64,000 nt of DNA, taken from Candidatus Aminicenantota bacterium (GTDB lineage: Bacteria > Acidobacteriota > Aminicenantia > Aminicenantales > Aminicenantaceae). The notes under the pieces were generated by a model, which was given only the letters and a program-made list of their open reading frames with translations, was not told the origin of the DNA and searched no databases. The position numbers and the translations under genes were made by a program. The DNA is taken from the NCBI GenBank assembly GCA_020348385.1, contig CP070750.1, positions 4,106,239-4,170,238 on the forward strand, written 5' to 3'. Below, piece by piece: positions 8,038 through 16,850 of this stretch (its first letter is position 1; each line of letters starts with the position of its first letter).

Positions 8038-9392
8038 CGTTTTCTTTCCCATACAACCGTGCCGTCTCTGAAAACCATCTCGATCTTGGAGAGAGAATCC
8101 AGGGGCTCCCCATCCAAAACCACAAGATCCGCGTCCATTCCCTCCTCAAGGCTCCCCACTCGGTCGGCAACTCCCAAGATCTTGGCAGCATTCACGGTTA
8201 CCGCCCCAAGAGCGAATTCAAGAGATGCTCCCCGGCTGAAAAGAAGGGCAGCGTATAATCTCATGAATCTTGCCGAAAAAGGGAAACGATCGGGTGGAAT
8301 AAGGGCAAAAGGAATCCCGGAATCGGCCAGCTCGCTCCAAGTTTTCTGTGCCTTTTGGGTATCGCGATCACCAGCCCTGTACGGATAGAAAAAATCCCCT
8401 TCCTCGAGCTGGAGATATTGGGCAGCATACCCTTTTTTTCCCCCGGGAATCAAAAACCTCCGGTAGTCCAGTAGGGGGTTGGAAAGAAGCGAAATTGAGG
8501 TCTTCTCCAGTTCATTGAGGAGGAACGACCAATCTTCACTTTGCTCGAGGATGATGCGTAAACCAAACTCTTCGCCCAGCCGCAAGGCCTGGAGGATGGA
8601 GTCCGGTCTATGAACGATGAAACGGACCGGAAACTTTTTGTCCATCGCTTGGAGTAAGATCTCTTTGGATTCATCCTTTTTCGGCTTTTCAGGTTTTTTT
8701 GGTTTCCCCTTTTCTTTTTCCTCGAGATCCTTTTTTTCCTTCTCGTACTTTTTGAGTTTTGTTTCGTAATCTGACCATTCCTTCCGGTATTCCTCAGCCT
8801 GTTTGAATGAATCCCGAATCCTATGGTACTGGGTGAGCCTGAGAATATTGGAGGTTTTTTTGTCCTGTAGCCTCTCCAGACGTATATTCAGCGCTGCCCT
8901 ATCCTTCAGGATGGAAAGTTCTCCGCGTTCTCCCGAATGGACCTTGACAACAGCGCCCAGTCCTCCGATAAACCGGAAGGAGACAGGAGAAATATAGGCG
9001 GTCGTTACGCCATGCCTGAGGATATGTGAGACAGAAGGATCAAAATAGTGGATGCCTTCGAGAATATCTGTATCAGGCCTCTCCTCGCCAGAATATTGGT
9101 GGTCTTTTTTCTCGACAAACAAGGCCGATGAAGCACACACCAAACCAGGGATAATGGTTTTTCCCGAAAGGTCAAACACCTGCGCGCCCGATGGTGCGGA
9201 GATGGCGAGACCGATTTTCTCGATCTTTCCGTCCTTTATCAAAATCATCCCGTCTGCGAGCATGCCCGGTGCACCCATGGTGTATATCTTGGCATTTTTC
9301 AGAAGTACTTGGTCGGATGCTAAGCCAGAAGTGGACAGAAAGATGAGAAAAATAAAAGGAAAAATGGCGGCGCTTTTTCGAAACAACTTCAC
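8034..9392 (-). CDS. First gene of amidohydrolase array, charged insert, HxH lost
   Basis: About 452 residues, starting at the GTG at 9392. That start is supported by AAAGGGA five to six bases upstream, by a signal peptide that begins there (KLFRKSAAIFPFIFLIFL), and by the promoter at 9426-9454. That promoter would start transcription near 9419, downstream of the ATG at 9422 and the TTG at 9500. The metal strand reads IPGLVCASSALF: both His are lost. The Asp region reads ALIPPDRFPF. A Lys/Glu-rich insert (about residues 200-245: KKYEKEKKDLEEKEKGKP) resembles the one in the gene at 1711-3075. The C-terminal signature RVGSLEEGMDADLVVLDG is intact. Probably a non-catalytic, exported paralogue. 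Confidence 0.84.
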   Translation of the reverse strand: MKLFRKSAAIFPFIFLIFLSTSGLASDQVLLKNAKIYTMGAPGMLADGMILIKDGKIEKIGLAISAPSGAQVFDLSGKTIIPGLVCASSALFVEKKDHQYSGEERPDTDILEGIHYFDPSVSHILRHGVTTAYISPVSFRFIGGLGAVVKVHSGERGELSILKDRAALNIRLERLQDKKTSNILRLTQYHRIRDSFKQAEEYRKEWSDYETKLKKYEKEKKDLEEKEKGKPKKPEKPKKDESKEILLQAMDKKFPVRFIVHRPDSILQALRLGEEFGLRIILEQSEDWSFLLNELEKTSISLLSNPLLDYRRFLIPGGKKGYAAQYLQLEEGDFFYPYRAGDRDTQKAQKTWSELADSGIPFALIPPDRFPFSARFMRLYAALLFSRGASLEFALGAVTVNAAKILGVADRVGSLEEGMDADLVVLDGEPLDSLSKIEMVFRDGTVVWERKR

Positions 9393-9425
9393 TATGTTCC
9401 CTTTGAAGTCTTGCTTGTGCATCTC

Positions 9426-9454
9426 TTTATAACAAAGCAAAAAATCGAAGTCAA
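9426..9454 (-). promoter_or_regulatory. Sigma-70-type promoter of the amidohydrolase operon
   Basis: On the minus strand: -35 TTGACT (9449-9454), 17-base spacer, -10 TATAAA (9426-9431). It predicts transcription from about 9419, leaving a leader of about 27 bases before the GTG at 9392. No comparable promoter was noticed inside the array, whose genes overlap or lie within 24 bases of each other. Confidence 0.7.
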
Positions 9455-9561
9455 TGATATTCGAAAAATATTCTCCGCGGACAACATAATTTCTATGCAA
9501 GGGTGGGGAGGGGTGGCTTGGGAAGGATTAGCCAGGCTACAAAAGGGGCTTTTTAAAAGGG

Positions 9562-9590
9562 TTTTATAACCTCTGGTTATCATGTATAAT
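9562..9590 (+). promoter_or_regulatory. Possible promoter of the His-repeat protein gene
   Basis: A perfect -10 TATAAT at 9585-9590, with a weak -35 (TTTTAT, 9562-9567) at 17 bases. It lies about 48 bases before the ATG at 9638, which has AAGGAG upstream. The -35 is poor, so activation by a regulator is possible. Confidence 0.4.
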
Positions 9591-9637
9591 TCCTGAGCTT
9601 CGAAGGTCCAAAAAAATATGCTGGAAAGGAGTTTCTC

Positions 9638-10366
9638 ATGTTAAAAAAATCTTCCATTTTTTCTGTGATTTTTCTGTTTCTTTTGCTCAGCCCAATCTGT
9701 TTATCCGCTTCAGGCCTCACACAGACAGGAGAAACCGAGAGCCGGGTGGACGAGCTCAGCGAATTCCATGAAATCATTTATCCCATCTGGCATACCGCCT
9801 ATCCGGAAAAAGATTACGCGGCCCTGCGGGAGTATGTCCCGGAAGTGAACCGATTGGCCAAAAACCTGTTCGATGCCAAACTCCCAGGCATATTGAGGGA
9901 CAAAAAGGCAAAGTGGGACCAAGGAATGGAACAGTTGAAAAAGGCGGTGGAGGACTACAACAAAGCTGCCGTCGGAGAGGATAATCAAGCCCTGCTGGAT
10001 GCTGCCGAGACCTTGCATGCTAAATTCGAAATGATGGTCCGCATCATCCGACCTGTGTTGAAGGAGATCGATGAATTCCACAAGGTTCTGTATGTCGTCT
10101 ACCACAAATACCTCCCCGACAAAAAAATCGATAAAATCAAGGATGTCACCGACGACTTCATCCTGAAAGCAGAGGCCATCACAAAGGCAACACTGCCCAA
10201 AAGATTGGAGGGGAAAACAGAGGAATTTTTGGCTGCTGCAAAGGATTTATTGGCCGCTTCGAAAAAACTCAAAGAGACATGTGATACAGAAAACATAGAG
10301 GCCATCGAAAAAGCCGTCGAATCCCTCCACACCAAATACCAGAATCTGGAAAAAATCTTCGATTAA
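9638..10366 (+). CDS. Exported helical protein with two 104-residue His-bearing repeats
   Basis: 242 residues; a signal peptide (VIFLFLLLSPICLSASG) and a Lys/Glu-rich, all-helical mature part. I do not recognise the family. The mature protein is an internal duplication. EFHEIIYPIWH (His 44, His 52) matches EFHKVLYVVYH (His 148, His 156), and LHAKF (His 127) matches LHTKY (His 231). A Leu-Pro pair at 82-83 matches 186-187. Every one of these pairs is offset by exactly 104 residues. Three conserved His per repeat suggest metal or non-covalent heme binding in a four-helix bundle, but there is no CxxCH. It is divergent from the amidohydrolase operon and precedes a membrane protein by 47 bases. 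Confidence 0.75.
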   Translation: MLKKSSIFSVIFLFLLLSPICLSASGLTQTGETESRVDELSEFHEIIYPIWHTAYPEKDYAALREYVPEVNRLAKNLFDAKLPGILRDKKAKWDQGMEQLKKAVEDYNKAAVGEDNQALLDAAETLHAKFEMMVRIIRPVLKEIDEFHKVLYVVYHKYLPDKKIDKIKDVTDDFILKAEAITKATLPKRLEGKTEEFLAAAKDLLAASKKLKETCDTENIEAIEKAVESLHTKYQNLEKIFD

Positions 10367-10413
10367 ACAGAAGTTTGAAAAGTTGCTAAAAATCCCAAAA
10401 TAGAGATGACTGA

Positions 10414-10911
10414 ATGATCGCGACAGGAAGATTTGCTGCCGTTAGCTTTATGGCTTGGCTCCTATTCTTGACCATAGACTTTCTGGCCCATGCTGTCCTT
10501 CTGAATTCATTTTGGGCACAGGATCTTCCGGCACTCAGATCCAAAAATGAACTTTTTCGTCTGATTCCTTTTGGTTACCTGAGTTTTCTGATCCTCACAC
10601 TTTTGTTCGGCTGGCTGTATACACGCGTGTTCAAAACAGATGGCAATGCCAAAAAGGGCCTTGCTTTTGGCGCCATTTGCGGCGGATTGCTGGCTCTTGC
10701 GATCTTTCTCGGCTGGTACTCATTCTTGAATCTTCCCCCACTCTTTTTGTTTATGGCAAGCTTGGTTTATTTTGTGGAAATTATGGGTGTAGGGTTTGTG
10801 TTTGGATACCTCCTCCACCCCGGATCTATAAAAAAGCGTATTTTGGCAATCACAAGCTTCATTGTTTTCGGGTTTTTGCTGGGAATTGCCCTGCAGAATA
10901 TGACATTATAG
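10414..10911 (+). CDS. Small integral membrane protein, unknown function
   Basis: 165 residues with four or five membrane segments (about residues 7-28, 50-72, 85-105, 112-132 and 140-160). The first reads FMAWLLFLTIDFLAHAVLL. It resembles small DUF1761/DUF2177-like membrane proteins in size and in the His/Trp-containing first loop, but I cannot assign the family firmly. It follows the His-repeat gene by 47 bases and ends at an apparent Rho-independent terminator, so the two may form one short transcript. Confidence 0.65.
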   Translation: MIATGRFAAVSFMAWLLFLTIDFLAHAVLLNSFWAQDLPALRSKNELFRLIPFGYLSFLILTLLFGWLYTRVFKTDGNAKKGLAFGAICGGLLALAIFLGWYSFLNLPPLFLFMASLVYFVEIMGVGFVFGYLLHPGSIKKRILAITSFIVFGFLLGIALQNMTL

Positions 10912-10939
10912 GGGACGGAGAAATGGAACCGCCCTTTTT
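10911..10939 (+). terminator. Rho-independent terminator
   Basis: GGGACGG (10912-10918) pairs with CCGCCC (10929-10934) around one bulged A, followed by five T. It begins at the stop codon of the small membrane protein and separates it from the GH2 gene. Confidence 0.55.
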
Positions 10940-10962
10940 AAATCCAGGTTAAGGGGTTTGCA

Positions 10963-12798
10963 ATGAATAATAGAAAGGACATAAAAAAAGGCAAAACCAT
11001 CGGGGTAACCGTTATGATCATGATCGCCGGTATCTTCTGCAGCAAGGAAACCGCAATTCCAGAGGTGGACTGGCATCCAGTGGAAGGGAAGATCATGACC
11101 CAGTGGGCTAAAGATGTCAGCCCGGACTCAGCCCATCCTGAATATCCCCGGCCTCAGATGAAACGAGAGGAATGGCTGAACATGAACGGGATGTGGGAGT
11201 ATGCGATCCTGCCTGAGGAAGAAAAGGCTCCCGAACGGTATGATGGATACATCAATGTGCCGTTTCCTGTGGAATCCGCGCTCTCTGGAGTCAAAAAACC
11301 TGTCGGTAAGGAAAACCGTCTTTGGTACAGACGCTCGTTCACGATCCCTAAAAATTGGTCGAAAAAAAGGATCCTCCTCAACTTCGAAGCCGTGGATTGG
11401 GAAACCACTGTTTGGATCAACGGGCGTCAGGTGGGCACACACCTGGGCGGCTACGATCCGTTCACCTTTGATATCACAGACGCACTCAAAAAAAGAAAGA
11501 AACAGGAAGTGATCCTTTCTGTGTGGGATCCGATCGACGAGGGCACACAGCCGCGAGGCAAACAGGTGAGAGCTCCCCGCGGCATTTGGTACACATCGGT
11601 GACTGGCATCTGGGGAACGGTATGGCTGGAGCCAGTCGAAAAAACGCACATCGAATCCTTGAAGATTATCCCGGATATTGATACCGGTGAAGTCCAAGTG
11701 GTCGTTCACTGCCCGGATAAAGCTCAGGGTTATCAAGTGGAAATGGTGGCATCAAGAGAGGAATCAGCCGAAATCAAAGCGAAAGGCATGGCGGGCAAAA
11801 AAATATCCCTGTTTTTGCAGGATCCTCAACTCTGGTCCCCGGATTCCCCGAATCTTTACGACCTGAAAGTTCTTCTGAAAGATAGCCAGGACAGGGAAAT
11901 CGATCACATCGAGAGCTATTTTGGAATGCGCAAGATCTCAGTGGGAAAAGACGAAGCCGGAATCAACCGGCTTTTCCTGAACAATCACGTCCAATTCATG
12001 ATCGGACCTCTGGATCAGGGTTGGTGGCCTGACGGATTGTACACAGCCCCGACAGATGAGGCCCTCCGATACGATCTGGAGGTGACCAGACAAATGGGAA
12101 TGAACATGCTGCGCAAACATGTGAAGGTCGAACCGAGACGATTCTACTACTGGTGTGACAAACTCGGGGTACTCGTCTGGCAAGACATGCCCAATGGGGA
12201 TGCCCACATCGGAAGGGAAGGAAAAGACATCCAACGTTCGCCTGAATCGGCCAAACAATTCGAGGCCGAACTCAACCGGATGATCGACAGCCTTTACAAC
12301 CATCCGAGTATCGTGATGTGGGTGCCATTCAACGAGGGATGGGGCCAGTACGATACAACCAGGTTAGTGGATTGGATCAAACAGCTCGACCCCACGCGAT
12401 TGGTCAACAACGCTAGCGGTTGGGCAGATCGCGGCGCTGGCGACGTCCATGACGTCCACTCCTACCCGGGCCCCGATGCCCCGACAAACGAACCGAACAG
12501 AGCGGCAGTACTGGGAGAATTCGGCGGCTTGGGACTGCCGATAAATGGACACACCTGGCAGGATGAGAAAAATTGGGGATACCGAAGTTTTGAAAACGCC
12601 GAAGAATTGACCCAAGCTTATCGGAATTTGATCCAAAAATTGAAAATTCTGGTCGAAGGAGGATTATCGGCCGCTGTCTACACGCAAACGACCGATGTGG
12701 AAATCGAGGTAAACGGATTGATGACGTATGACAGGGCCATCACCAAAATGGATCCGGATCATGTGGCAAATCTAAACAAGGAACTCACCAAACAATAA
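10963..12798 (+). CDS. Glycoside hydrolase family 2 enzyme
   Basis: 611 residues. Family 2 removes terminal beta-linked galactose, glucuronate, mannose or related sugars with retention of configuration. An N-terminal hydrophobic stretch (VTVMIMIAGIFC) suggests export; the Cys is not in a good lipobox. The order is a jelly-roll sugar-binding domain (about 75-235, with WYRRSFTIP and INGRQVG), an immunoglobulin-like domain (about 240-330), then a TIM barrel. The acid/base Glu is in PFNEGWGQ (near residue 458) and the nucleophile Glu in LGEFGG (near residue 518). It is shorter than E. coli LacZ because the C-terminal domains are missing. AAGGGG lies six bases before the ATG. The substrate cannot be read from the sequence. 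Confidence 0.88.
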   Translation: MNNRKDIKKGKTIGVTVMIMIAGIFCSKETAIPEVDWHPVEGKIMTQWAKDVSPDSAHPEYPRPQMKREEWLNMNGMWEYAILPEEEKAPERYDGYINVPFPVESALSGVKKPVGKENRLWYRRSFTIPKNWSKKRILLNFEAVDWETTVWINGRQVGTHLGGYDPFTFDITDALKKRKKQEVILSVWDPIDEGTQPRGKQVRAPRGIWYTSVTGIWGTVWLEPVEKTHIESLKIIPDIDTGEVQVVVHCPDKAQGYQVEMVASREESAEIKAKGMAGKKISLFLQDPQLWSPDSPNLYDLKVLLKDSQDREIDHIESYFGMRKISVGKDEAGINRLFLNNHVQFMIGPLDQGWWPDGLYTAPTDEALRYDLEVTRQMGMNMLRKHVKVEPRRFYYWCDKLGVLVWQDMPNGDAHIGREGKDIQRSPESAKQFEAELNRMIDSLYNHPSIVMWVPFNEGWGQYDTTRLVDWIKQLDPTRLVNNASGWADRGAGDVHDVHSYPGPDAPTNEPNRAAVLGEFGGLGLPINGHTWQDEKNWGYRSFENAEELTQAYRNLIQKLKILVEGGLSAAVYTQTTDVEIEVNGLMTYDRAITKMDPDHVANLNKELTKQ

Positions 12799-12929
12799 TC
12801 CACCCTCCCTCTTGAGGCCAGCAACAAAAATGTCCCATGCCCAGGTTTGACCCTAGACATTGTATTAAACTTTTATTGAATAAACACGTAATACAAAATA
12901 GTATAGTAGGTGAAGCAGGAGGTTTTCTG

Positions 12930-13658
12930 ATGAAAAATGCGATAATAATTTGTGTATTGGGAATATTTCTATTCAGTATTACATCTCATCCCGGATACAG
13001 CCAAACAGCCAACGAGATCATACAAAAGATGATCGACGCAACGGGAGGGAGAAAGGCCCTCGAAAGCATCGATGATTCAACCGTATCAGGCACAATAGAG
13101 TTTGTCCAGGAAGGTTTGAGTGGGGAGATAACGATTTACAAAAAAGAACCCAGCAAAATGCGTGTCGATGTCGAAGTCATGGGCATGGTCATCACCCAGG
13201 CGTATGATGGAAACTTAGCCTGGTGGGTCAATCCCCAGACCGGGGCGACCGAAGAAATGCCAGCTAATGAAGCGGCAAGCATGAAAAGAGACGCCTTGCC
13301 CAGAGATGCTACTTTCAATCCGGAAAAATACGGGATATCCTTTGACTACAAGGGGAAGGAACCGATTGAAGGAAAGGACCATTTCGTCTTAGAGCAAACC
13401 TACGCTGACGGTTTTATGGCCACTCTTTATGTGGATTGTGCCACCTATCTCATCACAAAATCAAAAGGCACTTTGGACTCACCGATAGGTGAGGTTGAAT
13501 TCGAGCAATTCGCCTTGGATTATAAAAAAGTCCACGGCCTCATGATTGCGCACACCATCACCTCCTATGCGAACGGGGCAGAATCACGAATTATCAAGAT
13601 CACCGATGTCCAGTACAACACAGGATTGGAGGAATCCCTGTTCATCATGGAGGAGTAA
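12930..13658 (+). CDS. Exported LolA-like (outer-membrane lipoprotein-sorting fold) protein
   Basis: 242 residues from the ATG at 12930, which has AGGAGG seven bases upstream; the frame is open further upstream but without a signal peptide. Signal peptide: AIIICVLGIFLFSITS. The mature part begins with TANEIIQKMIDATGGRKAL and continues as alternating beta strands (SGTIEF, ITIYKKEPSKMRVDVEV, AYDGNLAWWVNPQTG). This is the pattern of LolA/LolB-like proteins common in Acidobacteriota and Bacteroidota. No chaperone partner is nearby, so a role in lipoprotein transport is not supported beyond the fold. Confidence 0.65.
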   Translation: MKNAIIICVLGIFLFSITSHPGYSQTANEIIQKMIDATGGRKALESIDDSTVSGTIEFVQEGLSGEITIYKKEPSKMRVDVEVMGMVITQAYDGNLAWWVNPQTGATEEMPANEAASMKRDALPRDATFNPEKYGISFDYKGKEPIEGKDHFVLEQTYADGFMATLYVDCATYLITKSKGTLDSPIGEVEFEQFALDYKKVHGLMIAHTITSYANGAESRIIKITDVQYNTGLEESLFIMEE

Positions 13659-13713
13659 CGCAAAAAAAGAATCTTCCGCCTGTTTCCCTTTGACAGTTTC
13701 TTGATTTGGGGCT

Positions 13714-16700
13714 ATGATGGATTATCCCGAAGAGCACCTCAAAATGAAATGCCCAAAATGTCAGCATGAAAATCCTGCCAACACCTCCTATTGCGGCAAC
13801 TGCGGAATGCCCCTTTTGTCTCCTGATAAAATCCCGTTGGCTAAAACATTAACACTCGAAACCCCGATTTTGGAACTGGAGAGAGGGGGCCTGTTTGCCG
13901 AACGCTACGAGATCATCGAAGAGCTGGGAAAAGGAGGCATGGGCCGAGTTTACAGAGTGCTTGATACGAAGATCAATGAGGAAGTGGCTCTCAAGCTCAT
14001 AAAACCCGAGATCGCCGACAGCAAAACCATCGAACGATTCGGCAACGAACTGAAGATGGCCCGGAAAATATCCCACAAGAATGTCTGCCGGATGTACCAT
14101 CTAAGTGAGGAATCGGGTACGCATTACATAACCATGGAATACGTTCCGGGGGAAACCCTTAAAGGCATGATCAGGATGACCAAACAGCTGTCCATGGGTA
14201 CGGCTGTCAGCACGGCCAAGCAGATCTGCGAGGGATTGAACGAAGCCCACAGGTTGGGAGTGGTCCATCGCGACCTCAAACCCCAGAACATCATGATTGA
14301 CAAACAGGGAAATGCCCGGATCATGGATTTCGGGATTGCTCGCTCTCTTGAATCCGAGGGAACAACCCGGCCTGGGATCATAATCGGTACGCCGGAATAC
14401 ATGTCTCCAGAACAGACAGAGTCCAGGGAAGTCGACCAGCGTTCGGATATCTATTCATTGGGGATCATCCTGTTCGAGATGTTGACAGGGAGGATCCCGT
14501 TCGAGGGGGAAACGCCGATCAGCGTGGCCATGAAACAGAAAAGCGAAAAACCCCCGGATCCTGCCAAGTTCAACCCGCAAATTCCTGAAGATCTCAGCCA
14601 CATCATATTGACATGTCTCGAAAAAGACCGAGAGAAACGATACCAGAGCGCCGAAAAGCTTCTGGCTGACCTGAATGCATTGGAAGAGGATCTCCCTACA
14701 ACAGAAAAGGAAGGGGCTTTTCCCAAGCGGACGCCTGTGACTGAAAGGGAGATCACGGTACGATTCAAGCCAAAAAAAGCGTTGATCCCTGTGTTGGCCG
14801 TTTTAGCCTTGGCCGCTATAGCGCTGATCATCTGGCAACTTTTTCCTCAGCGAGAGGCCATGCTTCCCCCATCTGATAAGCCCTCGCTCGTAGTCATGTA
14901 CTTTAAAAACAACACGGGAGAAGAAAACCTGGACCACTGGCGAACAGCTCTGGCGGATTTGCTGATCACAGACCTCTCCCAATCAAAGCTCATCCGAGTG
15001 GTAAGCGGGGAAGTCCTGTACAACATTCTCGAGAGGCTCAACCAGTTGCAAGCCACAGTCTATTCATCGGAGGTATTAAGGGAAGTGGCCAACCGAGGAC
15101 GGGCAGACCGAATTCTTGTGGGGAATTTTACCAAAGCAGGAGATACATTCCGTATCAACACATCCCTGCAGGACGGCCGTACCAGCGAGCTTTACGGCTC
15201 GGAAAGTGTGGAAGGTTTCGGTGAGAGAAGTTTCTACACAATGGTGGACGAGCTGACTCGAAGAATAAAGGCTCATTTCGAACTGACCGAAGAAGAGATC
15301 ACAGCTGATATTGACAGCAGAATAGAAACAATCACCACCAGTTCTCCCGAAGCGTATAAACTCTACAGCGAAGCAAGAACCTATCATCTCCAGACCGATT
15401 ACTGGCGGAGTATCGGCACGATGCAAAAAGCTCTCGAAATCGACCCGGAGTTTGCCATGGCATGGAGATCTGTGGCCATGGCCTTCAACAACCTGGGCAG
15501 AAGGCCAGCAAAACTGGAAGCTATCACAAAAGCTTTTGAACTCAGGGATAAGGTCTCGGAAAGAGAACGCTACACCATCGAAGCGGATTACTACAAATCC
15601 TGGGAAAAAAACTATGACAAAGCGATGGAAGCTTACCAGAAATTGTTGGGGTTGTACCCTGACGATACCATCGGCAACACCAACTTGGGGATTTTGTATT
15701 TTGAGATGGAAGAGTTTGACAAAGCCATCACACATTATGAGAAAAAAATCCAAAACGACCCAGACGACCGTCTTGGCACTTGGAATCTGATTGAAACCTA
15801 TGAGGCCATGGGATTGTATGACAAAGCCAACCAGGTCATCAAAAGATATCTCGACAGAAATCCTGACAATATTGCCTTCCTGCTTAAACAATACAATGTC
15901 TTCCTTTACCAGGGAATTTTCGACCGAGCGCAGGTCACCTTAGAAAAATATCTTTCTCTCGACTCGAACAGCCAACTCACCTATGACATTCTCACCGGCC
16001 ATATTTCCCTATTGAAAGGTGACACAGAGCATGCGCGGAACCAGTACCAGAAAATGCAAGAGGGAAGCACAAGCCGAAGATTGGACATGAGCAATCTGTA
16101 CTTGCTGCAGGGAAAATTCAAAGAAGCGGAAACGGAATTGCTGAAAAAACCTGTCCTCCATCAGCAACTTGCCATGCTCTACCTCCGGACGAACCAATCA
16201 CAGCTAGCCCTTGAAGCGTTTGATGTCGTTGAAGAAAGGGCGCAAAAAGCCGAAAGCATATCGGGAAAAATCATGGCTTTGCATGCCAAAGGTCTAGCCT
16301 ACGTTCAGATGAAATCTTTCGAAGACGCCTCCAGAATCGCAGAAGAAATCAGGGAATCGATCCCGGTATGGATGCATAAAAAACTCATCAAATACCACGA
16401 CCATCTGTTGGGCATGATCGCATTCGAAAGGGGAAATTTTTCCGAATCCATCCAGAAATTAGGTCAAGCCGCGCAATCCTTATATGCCCCGGAGGACAAT
16501 TTCCCCCGAATTCAAGCCTATTTTATATTCACTCTTGCCCAGGCTTACGAAAAAGAGGGGAACCTGTTCAGCGCACGGGGAGAGTTTGAAAAAATCCTGT
16601 TTCTCCACTTGGGACGAATCGGGGATGGAGACTTATACGCCAAGAGCTTGTATTCCCTGGGCAAGATTTTTGAGCAACAAGGCCAAAAAGAAAAGGCCGT

Positions 16701-16803
16701 CGAGTACTTCCAGCGTTTTCTCGACCTCTGGAAAAACGGTGATCCTGAAATCACCGAGATCGAGGATGCAAAAATCCGCCTGAATGCTCTTAGAAGCCCA
16801 TAA
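13714..16803 (+). CDS. Membrane Ser/Thr protein kinase with zinc ribbon and TPR domain
   Basis: 1029 residues. An N-terminal zinc ribbon (CPKC then CGNC, residues 13-31) precedes a Pkn/Hanks-type kinase (about 66-330) with the glycine loop GKGGMGRVY, VALKLIKP, HRDLKPQN (near 184) and DFGIAR, all intact. One membrane segment (about 353-377) follows. The outer part starts with a TolB/adenylate-cyclase-associated domain (VVMYFKNNTGEENLDHW), then TPR repeats to the C-terminus. This architecture is typical of Acidobacteriota. The start is uncertain by ten codons: ATG 13714 or ATG 13744. The kinase domain is cytoplasmic and the TPRs are predicted to be periplasmic; the signal sensed is unknown. Confidence 0.92.
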   Translation: MMDYPEEHLKMKCPKCQHENPANTSYCGNCGMPLLSPDKIPLAKTLTLETPILELERGGLFAERYEIIEELGKGGMGRVYRVLDTKINEEVALKLIKPEIADSKTIERFGNELKMARKISHKNVCRMYHLSEESGTHYITMEYVPGETLKGMIRMTKQLSMGTAVSTAKQICEGLNEAHRLGVVHRDLKPQNIMIDKQGNARIMDFGIARSLESEGTTRPGIIIGTPEYMSPEQTESREVDQRSDIYSLGIILFEMLTGRIPFEGETPISVAMKQKSEKPPDPAKFNPQIPEDLSHIILTCLEKDREKRYQSAEKLLADLNALEEDLPTTEKEGAFPKRTPVTEREITVRFKPKKALIPVLAVLALAAIALIIWQLFPQREAMLPPSDKPSLVVMYFKNNTGEENLDHWRTALADLLITDLSQSKLIRVVSGEVLYNILERLNQLQATVYSSEVLREVANRGRADRILVGNFTKAGDTFRINTSLQDGRTSELYGSESVEGFGERSFYTMVDELTRRIKAHFELTEEEITADIDSRIETITTSSPEAYKLYSEARTYHLQTDYWRSIGTMQKALEIDPEFAMAWRSVAMAFNNLGRRPAKLEAITKAFELRDKVSERERYTIEADYYKSWEKNYDKAMEAYQKLLGLYPDDTIGNTNLGILYFEMEEFDKAITHYEKKIQNDPDDRLGTWNLIETYEAMGLYDKANQVIKRYLDRNPDNIAFLLKQYNVFLYQGIFDRAQVTLEKYLSLDSNSQLTYDILTGHISLLKGDTEHARNQYQKMQEGSTSRRLDMSNLYLLQGKFKEAETELLKKPVLHQQLAMLYLRTNQSQLALEAFDVVEERAQKAESISGKIMALHAKGLAYVQMKSFEDASRIAEEIRESIPVWMHKKLIKYHDHLLGMIAFERGNFSESIQKLGQAAQSLYAPEDNFPRIQAYFIFTLAQAYEKEGNLFSARGEFEKILFLHLGRIGDGDLYAKSLYSLGKIFEQQGQKEKAVEYFQRFLDLWKNGDPEITEIEDAKIRLNALRSP

Positions 16804-16850
16804 TACCCACAGAATAAACAAGGGGAGATTCCATAAAGGAGGGCCTCAGA

